From contig JAHZKN010000071.1 in assembly GCA_022600335.1 (NCBI GenBank), forward strand, positions 1 through 10,385: a stretch of 10,385 nt of DNA. Direction: 5' to 3'. Position numbers and translations under genes: made by a program. Shown one piece after another: positions 1 to 7,652 of the stretch. Position 1 is the first letter of the stretch, and the number at the start of each line of letters is the position of its first letter. This DNA is from Alphaproteobacteria bacterium. GTDB taxonomy: Bacteria > Pseudomonadota > Alphaproteobacteria > Rhizobiales > Hyphomicrobiaceae. The notes under the pieces are model-generated. The model made no database searches, was not told the origin of the DNA, and saw only the letters and a list, made by a program, of their open reading frames with translations.

Positions 1-906
1 ATCAAAGATCCATCTATCAATGAGCGCTTTCAGGCCTTGATGAAGAAGAAGAACGTACAAAGCCGGGAAGAAGCAAAAAAATTGCAGATCTCATTTATCA
101 AAGGTCTGCAACGTAACATGGTCAATCGCATCAAGCGTGAGGAACAGGCAAAGGTGCGCAAGGGTGCGCGCGGCCGGGCGATCGAGGAACTGGTCGAAGA
201 AAAGTTGAAGCTGCAGGAGGCTAAACGCCTCAATCTGCTGGTTGATGATGCCGCGGTTGATAAGACTCTCACCAACATCGCTAGTAAGAATAAGATGGAT
301 CTCAAACAATTCGCAACCCATCTCAATCGTATCGGCACTGACATCTCCTCTATGCGCTCGCGCTTTAAAAGTATGATGTCATGGCAAGGCGTTGTACGTC
401 GGCGGTTTGGTTTTCAGGTGGCCATGCTTACCCGCGATGTTGACCGGTTTATGGACCGCGCCGCTGCTGCCAACGGCGATGTAGATTTGAAGGTTCAGCG
501 CATCACTCTTCCAATGTCATCGTCGGCCAACCAAGGTGCGATGGCCCAGCAGCTGCAGTTGGCAGATCAAGCACGAAGCGAGTTCAAGGGCTGTGCTTCG
601 ACAGCAGCTGTTGCCCAGCGCCTACCTGGAGCAAAGTTTGAGGATCTCGGCACGTTGAAGTCATCTGCGGTCGCAGAACCCACACGCTCTATGTTACTGG
701 GCGCGAATGACGGCGATATGCTGCCACCGTCGCTCCAGGGATCGGATGGCATCCAGCTGTGGGTTGTTTGCGGGCGCAATACCGTCGCCTTGGAGACCAA
801 AAAACGCTTCAAGGAGCAAGGAGAACTTCGCCAAGAAGAGTTTGGTATTCTTGCCCGGAAACATTTGAAGGATCTGCGCCAGGATGCGACCATCGTCTAT
901 AGATGA
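1..906 (+). CDS. surA: SurA-type periplasmic chaperone, C-terminal part (5' end outside window)
   Basis: This is the 3' part of a SurA-family gene; the reading frame is open to base 1, so the ATG at 37 is internal and not a start. SurA proteins escort outer-membrane proteins through the periplasm. A charged helical stretch (about nt 40-180) leads into the SurA N-domain hallmark EELVEEKLKLQEAKR (nt 184-228). More helices follow (MDLKQFATHLNRIG, then a SWQGVVRRRFG segment). From about nt 500 a parvulin-like domain starts with VQRITLP and continues through an EDLGTLKSSAV segment to a terminal LRQDATIVYR. The parvulin fold looks degenerate, without the glycine-rich core typical of active prolyl isomerases, so I expect chaperone rather than isomerase activity. 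The signal peptide would lie outside the window. The stop overlaps the pdxA start (ATGA, 903-906), and placement just before pdxA-rsmA is the usual SurA neighbourhood. The family call is firm; loss of isomerase activity is inference. Confidence 0.86.
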   Translation: MKDPSINERFQALMKKKNVQSREEAKKLQISFIKGLQRNMVNRIKREEQAKVRKGARGRAIEELVEEKLKLQEAKRLNLLVDDAAVDKTLTNIASKNKMDLKQFATHLNRIGTDISSMRSRFKSMMSWQGVVRRRFGFQVAMLTRDVDRFMDRAAAANGDVDLKVQRITLPMSSSANQGAMAQQLQLADQARSEFKGCASTAAVAQRLPGAKFEDLGTLKSSAVAEPTRSMLLGANDGDMLPPSLQGSDGIQLWVVCGRNTVALETKKRFKEQGELRQEEFGILARKHLKDLRQDATIVYR

Positions 907-2000
907 CCACGCACTCCACTGACGCTCAAAACCGCACCCGTCTGCCCATTGCCGTCACAATGGGTGATCCAGCTGGTGTTGGTCTACAAATTGCCGCGCT
1001 TGCCTGGCGTCACCGGGCCCAACTTGCCCTGCCGCCGTTTGCGCTCTTTGCTGATGTCACAGCCATCAGAGCGCATGTTGCAAACTTGGGCACGGCCATT
1101 CCGATTTCAGAGATTTCGAGTGTGGAGCAGGCTGGCGACGTTTTTCAACACGCGTTGCCGGTGATTTCAGTTGCGCTGGGTGCACCCCTCACGCTTGGCC
1201 AATCCGATTCAGATCATGCTGCAGCCGTCATCCAATCGATAGAGCAAGCAGTTGATGTTGTGATGACTAACAAGGCGTCAGCCGTCGTCACCAACCCCAT
1301 CACCAAGGCAAGCCTCACTGAGACAGGTTTTCCGCACCCGGGGCATACTGAATTTCTGGGATCGCTAGCGCATCGTGGCTTGCAACCTCAGGCAATCACG
1401 ACGCGCCCTGTCATGATGCTTGCCTCAGACTCATTTCGCGTTGTGCCACTAACCGTGCACATGCCGCTAAGAAAAGTTGTAGAGTCAGTTACATCGGAAC
1501 TCATCACGACGACAGTGCACACCGTTGACGGTGCTTTGCGGCGCGATTTCGCGATTGGAAAACCACGCGTTGCCGTTGCCGGCCTTAACCCACACGCTGG
1601 CGAACACGGAACGCTTGGCGCAGAAGAACGTGATCTTATTGTACCGACGCTTGAGCACCTGCGCGCGGAAGGTTTGCAAATTGCCGGGCCGCTACCAGCC
1701 GACACCATGTTCCACGCCTCGGCACGCGACCAGTACGACGCGGCGATTTGCATGTATCACGACCAAGCCCTTATTCCGCTTAAGACAGTGGCCTTTGATC
1801 GCGGAGTCAACATTACACTCGGACTTCCTTTTGTGCGCACGTCGCCGGACCATGGCAGTGCACTTGACATTGTTGGCACCGGCGATGTTTCGGCCAGCAG
1901 TTTTATCGAGAGCTTGAAATGTGCCCGCATGATTGCTCACAACCGAGCCATTTTTGACGCCCGCGCACCGAGTTCAAATCAAAATGAGCGCAAAATATGA
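903..2000 (+). CDS. pdxA: 4-hydroxythreonine-4-phosphate dehydrogenase
   Basis: PdxA oxidises 4-phosphohydroxy-L-threonine with NAD; the product decarboxylates and is condensed by PdxJ into pyridoxine 5'-phosphate (DXP-dependent vitamin B6 pathway). The 365-residue protein is slightly longer than the usual 330-345, with a short polar N-terminal lead before the GDPAGVG motif (21-27). The substrate-phosphate motif HTEFL is at 148-152. The three metal-ligand histidines, placed by spacing against the E. coli enzyme, are His186 (VHMPL), His231 (GLNPHAGE) and His286 (MYHDQ). GPLPADT (262-268) and the GVNITLGLPFVRTS block are intact. After GDPAGVG most homologues read PE or PD; here it is LQ, an unusual but probably tolerated change. 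The start overlaps the surA stop by 4 bases and the stop overlaps the rsmA start by 4 bases. No strong Shine-Dalgarno is visible (an AGGA lies about 20 bases upstream), so translation probably depends on coupling. Confidence 0.97.
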   Translation: MTTHSTDAQNRTRLPIAVTMGDPAGVGLQIAALAWRHRAQLALPPFALFADVTAIRAHVANLGTAIPISEISSVEQAGDVFQHALPVISVALGAPLTLGQSDSDHAAAVIQSIEQAVDVVMTNKASAVVTNPITKASLTETGFPHPGHTEFLGSLAHRGLQPQAITTRPVMMLASDSFRVVPLTVHMPLRKVVESVTSELITTTVHTVDGALRRDFAIGKPRVAVAGLNPHAGEHGTLGAEERDLIVPTLEHLRAEGLQIAGPLPADTMFHASARDQYDAAICMYHDQALIPLKTVAFDRGVNITLGLPFVRTSPDHGSALDIVGTGDVSASSFIESLKCARMIAHNRAIFDARAPSSNQNERKI

Positions 2001-2872
2001 ACCGGCCTGGTGCCAGCCCCGATGGCCTTCCGCCTTTGCGCGACGTGATCAAAGCATTTGACTTGAAGGCAAAGAAAAGCCTTGGCCAGAACTTCCTGCT
2101 TGATTTCAATATCACGCGGCGGATTGCAAATCTGGCAGGGCCATTAAACGGCGTCACGGTCATCGAAGTTGGCCCAGGCCCCGGTGGACTGACCCGTGCT
2201 TTGCTGATGGAAGGCGCACACCATGTGGTGGCCATTGAGCGTGACGCTAGGTGTCTGCCAGCCTTAGAAGACATTGCAAACCACACTGGCAGCAAGCTCA
2301 CCGTGCACAACAGCGACGCATTGGGGTTTGACTGGGTTAATCAGGCGGCGAACCTTCCCGGACCCAAAGTGATTGCCGCCAATCTCCCGTACGGCGTTGC
2401 CACCCAGCTGCTTGTTCAGTGGCTACACACTGAGCCGTGGCCACCGTGGTTTCAACGCATGGTTCTGATGTTTCAGAAAGAAGTTGCCGAACGCATCGTC
2501 GCTAAGCCCGGAAGCAAAGCCTATGGCCGCCTGGCGGTCCTCACGCAGTGGCGGGCGCGGCCGGAAATTGTCATGACCCTGCAGCCCGATGTGTTCACGC
2601 CGCCGCCAAAAGTTGCATCTGCTATTGTTGTGTTTCATCCCCTCACTGCCACTGGACAAAATCCACGTACAGAGTCCCTGGGTAAGGTCACAGCAGCAGC
2701 ATTTGGGCAGCGGCGAAAAATGCTGCGCGCGTCACTGAGGACATTGGTGCCCAACCCCATAGACTTGCTGGAAGCTGCAGGACTGGGGTCGACCATCAGA
2801 GCGGAGGACGTAAGCGTCCATGAATTTGTCCGCCTGGCCTTGGTGTTTGAAAAATCAAACGCGGGGAGATAG
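1997..2872 (+). CDS. rsmA: 16S rRNA (adenine1518-N6/adenine1519-N6)-dimethyltransferase
   Basis: RsmA (KsgA) transfers four methyl groups from S-adenosylmethionine to two adjacent adenines in the 3' terminal hairpin of 16S rRNA late in 30S assembly; its loss gives kasugamycin resistance. The 291-residue protein has the expected order: KKSLGQNFL near 26-34, SAM motif I EVGPGPGGLT (57-66), the acidic motif AIERD (79-83), NSDAL (105-109), the catalytic NLPY (129-132), FTPPPKV (200-206) and FGQRRKMLR (236-244) in the C-terminal helical domain. Length is normal for alphaproteobacteria, which carry a short N-terminal extension. The ATG at 1997 overlaps the pdxA TGA (ATGA) and a GAGCG lies a few bases before it. 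It is the last gene of the rightward operon and converges on gmk with 44 bases between stops. The only dyad at its end is a 5-bp stem, CGCGG/CCGCG, at 2860-2877 around the stop codon, without a following T-run. Confidence 0.97.
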   Translation: MNRPGASPDGLPPLRDVIKAFDLKAKKSLGQNFLLDFNITRRIANLAGPLNGVTVIEVGPGPGGLTRALLMEGAHHVVAIERDARCLPALEDIANHTGSKLTVHNSDALGFDWVNQAANLPGPKVIAANLPYGVATQLLVQWLHTEPWPPWFQRMVLMFQKEVAERIVAKPGSKAYGRLAVLTQWRARPEIVMTLQPDVFTPPPKVASAIVVFHPLTATGQNPRTESLGKVTAAAFGQRRKMLRASLRTLVPNPIDLLEAAGLGSTIRAEDVSVHEFVRLALVFEKSNAGR

Positions 2873-2916
2873 CCGCGACAGCACCATGCGTTGCCCGCTT
2901 CCGTCATCAACCTGAC

Positions 2917-3582
2917 TTAGAGGTTTTTCTGCAGGTCGCGTACAAACGCGCCAAGGCCAAGCAAGCGCTCACGCTTCAACCGCTCAGCGGCCAAAATCGA
3001 CTCCAGACCTTTGAGGCTGGTTGTCACATCGTGATTGACGATAACATAGTCATATTCCGCCCAATGGCTGATCTCATCGGATGCCGCATGCATGCGGCGC
3101 GCCACGACATCATCTGAATCCTGTGCCCGATCACGCAGACGCTGTTCCAAAGTTGCAACCGACGGTGGCAGCACAAACACGCGCACAACATCGCCGGCCA
3201 ATTTTTCCGACAACTGCTGCGCACCCTGCCAATCGATATCGAACAGAATGTCGTTGCCTGCTTCAAGCAACGTTTCAACGGCCGGTCGCGGCGTGCCATA
3301 CAGGTGGTCAAACACCGGGGCCCACTCCAATAGACCACCAGCATCACGCATAGCTTCAAATTCAGCTTTCGTGTGGAAGAAGTAATCTTTGCCATGCTGC
3401 TCACCGGGGCGCGGTGGCCGCGTGGTCACGGAAACGGAGAGGTGAATGTTTGGCTCCCGGTCGAGGAGAGCACGCGACAGCGTTGTCTTTCCCGCTCCAG
3501 ACGGAGATGACAAAACAAGTAATAAGCCGCGACGGTGCAGCGGAGGATGTTTATCTTCGTCAGAGCCGGTCTTGTTATTCAA
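2917..3582 (-). CDS. gmk: Guanylate kinase (TTG start proposed)
   Basis: Gmk phosphorylates GMP to GDP with ATP, feeding GTP, dGTP and second-messenger pools. The P-loop is SSPSGAGKT (25-33). The GMP-binding segment SVTTRPPRPGE (51-61) is followed by GKDYFF and EWAPVFDHLYGT. The DIDWQGA motif (115-121) and the lid region RLRDRAQDS follow, and VNHD is at 182-185. The frame is open back to 3726, but the nearest upstream ATG codons would place most of the added N-terminus inside yicC. Starting at the TTG at 3582-3580 gives 221 residues, close to the family length of 205-220, and overlaps the yicC stop by 8 bases. A GAGCAGG sequence lies about 12 bases upstream. No ATG or GTG sits between the TTG and the P-loop in this frame. 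It is the last gene of the leftward operon; the yicC-gmk pairing is widespread in bacteria. Identity is certain; the start is about 75% sure. Confidence 0.96.
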   Translation of the reverse strand: MNNKTGSDEDKHPPLHRRGLLLVLSSPSGAGKTTLSRALLDREPNIHLSVSVTTRPPRPGEQHGKDYFFHTKAEFEAMRDAGGLLEWAPVFDHLYGTPRPAVETLLEAGNDILFDIDWQGAQQLSEKLAGDVVRVFVLPPSVATLEQRLRDRAQDSDDVVARRMHAASDEISHWAEYDYVIVNHDVTTSLKGLESILAAERLKRERLLGLGAFVRDLQKNL

Positions 3583-4462
3583 TGTTCTGCACCTGCTCGC
3601 GCATTTGATCGATAGCAGCCTTGAGCGCCAAACCTGCCTGAGAAACATCATTGCACGCTGCTTTTGAACAAATCGTGTTGGCCTCGCGGTTAAATTCCTG
3701 CGCCAGGAAGTCAAGCTGGCGGCCAATAGGCTCCTTTCCGTTGATGAGCGTTTTTGCTGCTATGACGTGAGTCATGAGCCGTTTGACTTCTTCTTCGACA
3801 TCGGCCCGCGTTGCAAGGAATGCCGCTTCTTGATGCAGGCGCGCATCATCCAAATTTGTTCCTGTTTCGACAAGCCGCCCGATTTGTTCCTTGAGGCGTT
3901 CTTTTATAGCCTCTGGTTTGCGAGACGGGGCAGCTTCAATCTTCTTCGTTAAGTCGGAGATTTCCGAGATTTTCTCAGTGAGGATGTGTGTAAGACGTTC
4001 CCCTTCAGCAATGCGTACCGCCGCCATGCCATTCAAAGCTGCCTCTAAATCTTTTAACATTTGCTGTTGAACTGCTGTTTTCACATCATCGCTGTCAGAT
4101 TGTTCCACAACTTCAAGAACACCTTTTAACGCCAGAAGGCCATCGACGGACGGCGCTGTGCTGTCCGTTGTTTTCTGCACATGGTCTGCCGCTTTCAACA
4201 CATCGCGCAACACAGCCTCATTGAGCCGCAGCTCCACGTCCCCAGATTGCCGTGTGGCACTCAGAGACACTGTCACCGAGCCGCGCTTAAAGCGCTTTTG
4301 GATCGCCTTGCGGACGCTCTGATCCAACTCATCGAAACCTTGCGGCAAGCGCAAGCGAATATCCAAGCCTCGGCCATTGACGCTACGGGCTTCCCACACC
4401 CAGCGCCACGCATCGGTTTCTCCGGTGCTGCGGCCAAACCCTGTCATGGATTGCACACTCAT
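3575..4462 (-). CDS. yicC: YicC family endoribonuclease
   Basis: YicC proteins are a broadly conserved endoribonuclease family; the E. coli member has been linked to small-RNA turnover, but the physiological targets in alphaproteobacteria are not known to me. The 295-residue protein begins MSVQSMTGFGRS, the family signature, followed by RSVNGRGLDIRLRLP (26-40). The DUF1732 C-terminal domain contains LHQEAAFLATRADVEEEVKRL (within 209-229), the very conserved DFLAQEFNREANTICSKA (251-268) and the end motif IDQMREQVQNIE. A long middle segment (about 120-200) is predicted to be helical and possibly coiled. The ATG at 4462 has a GGAAG sequence about 6 bases upstream. The last codons contain the probable TTG start of gmk. 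A 186-base gap holding a 16-bp palindrome separates it from mltG, so yicC-gmk may be transcribed at least partly on its own. Confidence 0.95.
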   Translation of the reverse strand: MSVQSMTGFGRSTGETDAWRWVWEARSVNGRGLDIRLRLPQGFDELDQSVRKAIQKRFKRGSVTVSLSATRQSGDVELRLNEAVLRDVLKAADHVQKTTDSTAPSVDGLLALKGVLEVVEQSDSDDVKTAVQQQMLKDLEAALNGMAAVRIAEGERLTHILTEKISEISDLTKKIEAAPSRKPEAIKERLKEQIGRLVETGTNLDDARLHQEAAFLATRADVEEEVKRLMTHVIAAKTLINGKEPIGRQLDFLAQEFNREANTICSKAACNDVSQAGLALKAAIDQMREQVQNIE

Positions 4463-4648
4463 GGGGCTTCCAACCGATCATTGTTTGTGACGTGAGGCAC
4501 GCGACGTGGCCACGTCGAATTGGCACCCTGACAGGTGCTAGAAGACTCGGATTGGAAGTTTAATGGGTTTTGTCGCCAAACTAAACAACGGGCCCGGCAC
4601 GGTTGCTTTGCAAGATTCTCAGGGATTACTGCGCAGCGGCTTGCCGAC
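4463..4648 (-). other. Intergenic region between mltG and yicC
   Basis: This 186-base gap holds no convincing gene. Reading toward yicC it contains a weak promoter-like pair (TTGTTT, about 18 bases, ATTAAA, roughly 4594-4565), a 5-bp stem GCACC/GGTGC with a 6-base loop (4523-4538), the 16-bp palindrome at 4502-4517 and a third GACGTG copy at 4489-4494. The promoter reading is low confidence. The amount of dyad symmetry close to the yicC start suggests a regulated or processed junction. Confidence 0.5.
4502..4517. promoter_or_regulatory. 16-bp perfect palindrome upstream of yicC
   Basis: CGACGTGGCCACGTCG is identical to its reverse complement and lies 40-55 bases before the yicC ATG. As DNA it looks like a dimeric operator; as RNA it could fold as CGACGT, a GGCC loop, then ACGTCG. 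A further GACGTG copy at 4489-4494 lies 14 bases from the one in the palindrome, on the same face spacing as about one and a third helical turns. No T-run follows, so it is not an intrinsic terminator. The function is inferred only from symmetry and position. Confidence 0.45.
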
Positions 4649-4665
4649 CTACAGTGCTGGTCGGC
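4643..4665 (-). other. Stem-loop enclosing the mltG stop codon
   Basis: GCCGACC (4643-4649) and GGTCGGC (4659-4665) form a perfect 7-bp GC-rich stem with a 9-base loop, and the mltG TAG stop (4651-4649) falls at the loop/stem boundary. In the mRNA this is a stable hairpin at the very end of mltG. It lacks a following T-run, so it may be an mRNA 3' stability or rho-related element, or simply chance in a GC-rich stretch. Confidence 0.35.
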
Positions 4666-6052
4666 GGATGGGCAGTGGAACGGTCGAGGCTCTCAAGCCC
4701 TTCAATGGGGCCACCTTTTCGTTTTGTGAGCCTTTTGGCGTTGGTTCGCCACCTGTCGCATTGGCTGGTACTTTCACCACCTTGGGTGCAGCGGCTTGAA
4801 CGGGCGCAACTGTCACAGCAGCTGCGTCATCAGATGCAGGTGGATTCGGAATTGCGGTATCGGCGTCCGTCAGCGTTGTCAATTTAGCACGCTGAGCTTC
4901 CTGTTTGCGACGTTGGCGCTCCACCTTGCGCCAGTTTGCAACGGCCGCATTATGCGCCTTCAAAGTTTTTGAGAACGTATGACCACCCGTACCGTCCGCA
5001 ACAAAGTAGATGTCATCTGTTTTGGCTGGCTGAAGTGTTGCGCTAATTGCGGCTCGCCCTGGGTTGCAGATCGGCCCCGGAGGCAGACCATTGATCTGAT
5101 AGGTGTTGTAGGCTGTCTTCGAGGCAATATCCTTTTTGGTCAGCGGTCGCCCAAGCGAGCCTTGGCCTTGAACGAGGCCGTAGATAATTGTCGGATCCGA
5201 CTGGAGCCGCATTTTTTTGCGCAGCCTGTTCACAAAGACACCTGCAACACGGTCTCGTTCGTCTGCTCGGCCAGTTTCTTTTTCAACAATAGAGGCCAAC
5301 ACAATGGCTTCTTGTACGGATGCAATCGGCAGGTCGGCAAGCCGATTTTCCCACAGGCTTGCAAGCAGCTTGGTTTGCTCAGCTGCAAACCGGTTGAGCA
5401 GCTCCTGCCGGTCGGCCCCTTTTGAAAAACTATAGGTATCAGGCAACAGCGTGCCCTCAGCGGGAATGTCAACAACCTCGCCGGTTAAATTCGGTGCGGC
5501 ATTGAGGCGAGCAACAATCTGCTGACTGGTCAGCCCTTCGGGGATGGTGATCTTGTAGAGCACGGACTTGCCGGCAATGAGTGTGTCAAGCACCTCACGC
5601 ATGCTGGCACCGCTTTTGATTTCGTATTCTCCAGCTTTGAGATCCATGCCTTTTTGCGTGCGCCAACCACTGCGCATCAAATATCCTGCTACGAATGCCC
5701 AACGGCTGGAGATCACACCTTCAGCCTCGAGGCGACGCGCAATTGCAATGCGCCCCTCACCTTTGGGAATTGACACGGTTTGCGTGACAGCAAGAGGACC
5801 TGGTTTTTCAAATTGATGAAACATCACACCGCTGGCAATCACCAATGCCGCCAAAAGAATGAGCGACAGTGTCATGATACCGGAAAAGAAACGCACAAAG
5901 CGGTTGACGCGGCGCGAGGGCGCGCGCCTTTGGCGGCGATTGCGCGGGCGCAGCGGGGCGCGGCCGGGCTCAAGAGCTTCTGCGGGGCTGCGTGGACGCA
6001 CGCCGCCACGAACGGAGAGTGTGGGAGGTGTGTCGCGACGGTAGTCAGACAT
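4649..6052 (-). CDS. mltG: Endolytic murein transglycosylase MltG
   Basis: MltG is an inner-membrane lytic transglycosylase that cleaves nascent glycan strands and is thought to set their length. From the ATG at 6052 the protein has 467 residues. An Arg/Pro-rich cytoplasmic tail (1-55) precedes one membrane segment (about 56-78), then the periplasmic YceG domain. The LysM-like part contains YKITIPEGLTSQQI (166-179). The catalytic block LASIVEKETG (252-261) places the catalytic glutamate at Glu257, matching Glu218 of E. coli. QSDPTIIYG (284-292), YNTY (315-318), GLPPGPICNPG (322-332) and the GGHTFS motif (356-361) complete the domain. A roughly 90-residue Ala/Pro/Thr-rich tail after the YceG domain is longer than in E. 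coli and probably disordered. A TTG two codons upstream of the ATG is also possible as start; neither has a strong ribosome site (GAGA about 8 bases before the ATG). A 160-base gap without clear signals separates it from fabF. Confidence 0.96.
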   Translation of the reverse strand: MSDYRRDTPPTLSVRGGVRPRSPAEALEPGRAPLRPRNRRQRRAPSRRVNRFVRFFSGIMTLSLILLAALVIASGVMFHQFEKPGPLAVTQTVSIPKGEGRIAIARRLEAEGVISSRWAFVAGYLMRSGWRTQKGMDLKAGEYEIKSGASMREVLDTLIAGKSVLYKITIPEGLTSQQIVARLNAAPNLTGEVVDIPAEGTLLPDTYSFSKGADRQELLNRFAAEQTKLLASLWENRLADLPIASVQEAIVLASIVEKETGRADERDRVAGVFVNRLRKKMRLQSDPTIIYGLVQGQGSLGRPLTKKDIASKTAYNTYQINGLPPGPICNPGRAAISATLQPAKTDDIYFVADGTGGHTFSKTLKAHNAAVANWRKVERQRRKQEAQRAKLTTLTDADTAIPNPPASDDAAAVTVAPVQAAAPKVVKVPANATGGEPTPKGSQNEKVAPLKGLRASTVPLPIRRPAL

Positions 6053-6212
6053 TGGCAAATCTCAACCAAGCTGGCGTTGGTGGAAACGCGGATGGGTTTG
6101 GAAACTGGACCCCGCCAACTCCTCAATCTGATGCCACAGCGTAGTGCAAATTATGGCGAAAGACGGAAGCCCCTAGTGCACCGCGGCTGTGGACCGCGAC
6201 TCGGCACCGAAT

Positions 6213-7475
6213 CTAATCGAACTGGCGCATAATAACCGATGCATTGGTGCCACCAAACCCGAAGGAATTGGACAAAACCGTCGAAATTTCGCGCGGTTTG
6301 GCCTGGTGCGGGGCGAGGTCAATCGCTGTCTCGACGGAAGGATTATCGAGATTCAGCGTCGGTGGCACAATATTGTCGCGCATGGCTAGAAGTGAGAATA
6401 TTGCCTCCACCGCTCCAGCAGCACCTAACAAATGCCCAATGGCTGATTTTGTCGATGACATCGCCAGATCGCCGGCGGCGTTACCAAACAACCGCTCGAC
6501 CGCCGCTAACTCAATTTCATCGCCCATCGGCGTCGACGTCCCATGTGCGTTGACATAGTCAATGTCAGCGCCTGAAACGCCAGCGCGCTTCATCGCGTTC
6601 TGCATGCAGCGATAGGCACCATGTCCGGATTCTGACGGAGCGGTGATGTGATACGCATCACCCGACATGCCATAGCCAATCACTTCACCGTAAACTGTTG
6701 CACCACGTGCTTTTGCACGCTCGAGTTCTTCTAAGACGACAATGCCCGCCCCTTCGCCGATGACAAAACCATCACGCTCCTTGTCATAGGGGCGAGAGGC
6801 TTTCTGTGGCTGATCGTTGAAGCCGGTGGAAAGCGCGCGGCAGGCTGCAAAACCGGCAAGTGCAATGCGGCAGATCGGACTTTCAGATCCACCTGCCACC
6901 ATCACGTCCGCATCATCAAGGGCAATGAGCCGCGCAGCATCGCCGATCGCATGCGAGCCGGTCGAACAGGCTGTGACGACCGCGTGGTTTGGGCCTTTGA
7001 GTTGGTGGCGAATAGAAACGTAGCCAGATGCCAAATTGATCAGGCGGCCTGGAATAAAGAATGGTGAAACCCGGCGCGGACCTTTTTCCTTGAGCAAGAT
7101 CGACGTATCCGCGATGCCAGACAGGCCCCCGATACCAGAGCCGATAAGCACACCGGCACGCTCTTGTTCAGCTTCCGTCTTGGCCTCAAAGCCTGAATCG
7201 GTGAGCGCCTGCTCGGCGGCAGCCAGCGCGTAGATAATAAAGTCATCAACTTTGCGCTGTTCTTTCGGTTCCATCCAATCATCAGGATTGAACTTACCGT
7301 CTTCCGTTGCGCCCCTGGGCACAAAACAACCAATTTGTGAGGCGATATCAGAGACTTCAAACTCTTCCACGCGACGTGCACCATTGGCACCAGCAAGAAG
7401 ATTAGACCACGACGCCTCAACCCCGCAGCCCACCGGGGTGACCAATCCCAGTCCTGTGACGACGACCCGACGCAT
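6213..7475 (-). CDS. fabF: 3-oxoacyl-ACP synthase II (KAS II)
   Basis: FabF condenses malonyl-ACP with acyl-ACP in each elongation cycle of type II fatty acid synthesis. The 420 residues match the family. The nucleophile is Cys170 (VVTACSTGSHAIG); the decarboxylation residues are His311 (VNAHGTSTPMGD) and His348 (STKSAIGHLLGAAG), with Lys343. The spacing equals Cys163, His303, Lys335 and His340 of E. coli FabF. The Cys-His-His triad places it with KAS I/II rather than KAS III, and chain length plus position after acpP fit FabF better than FabB. The C-terminal SNSFGFGGTNAS loop (402-412) is intact. The ATG at 7475 has GGTGGAG 4 bases upstream. It follows acpP after 256 bases and precedes mltG by 160 bases. 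The acpP gap contains a hairpin that could reduce read-through into fabF. Confidence 0.98.
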   Translation of the reverse strand: MRRVVVTGLGLVTPVGCGVEASWSNLLAGANGARRVEEFEVSDIASQIGCFVPRGATEDGKFNPDDWMEPKEQRKVDDFIIYALAAAEQALTDSGFEAKTEAEQERAGVLIGSGIGGLSGIADTSILLKEKGPRRVSPFFIPGRLINLASGYVSIRHQLKGPNHAVVTACSTGSHAIGDAARLIALDDADVMVAGGSESPICRIALAGFAACRALSTGFNDQPQKASRPYDKERDGFVIGEGAGIVVLEELERAKARGATVYGEVIGYGMSGDAYHITAPSESGHGAYRCMQNAMKRAGVSGADIDYVNAHGTSTPMGDEIELAAVERLFGNAAGDLAMSSTKSAIGHLLGAAGAVEAIFSLLAMRDNIVPPTLNLDNPSVETAIDLAPHQAKPREISTVLSNSFGFGGTNASVIMRQFD

Positions 7476-7519
7476 TGTGCTCCACCAAACGAGTTTAAAC
7501 TGTGATTAAAACAAGTGCA

Positions 7520-7535
7520 CCGACCAGATGGTCGG
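7520..7535 (-). terminator. Possible attenuator hairpin before fabF
   Basis: CCGACCA (7520-7526) and TGGTCGG (7529-7535) are perfect complements with a 2-base centre, which would open to a 4-base loop. In the fabF direction the stem is followed after 8 bases by TTGTTTTAA. The distance between stem and T-rich tract is longer than in a canonical terminator, so partial termination, pausing or an mRNA 5'/3' end is as likely. It lies 45-60 bases upstream of the fabF start. Confidence 0.35.
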
Positions 7536-7652
7536 AGCGACAGTGCGACGGCATATCTTGCAGCCGCCTGGCCTAAAATTCTAATGGATCCTGATGTCCA
7601 AAGAAAAGGTAGCTTCGAGGCCGTTTGTTTGCCGCCACCGAGACGTATACAA

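Noticed and set aside
2860..2916. Possible bidirectional terminator between rsmA and gmk
   Set aside because: Only a 5-bp stem CGCGG/CCGCG around the rsmA stop is present, with no T-run on either strand.
6053..6212. Possible regulatory hairpin between fabF and mltG
   Set aside because: The best dyad is a 5-bp CGCGG/CCGCG stem at 6182-6198 without a T-run or promoter nearby; too weak to annotate.
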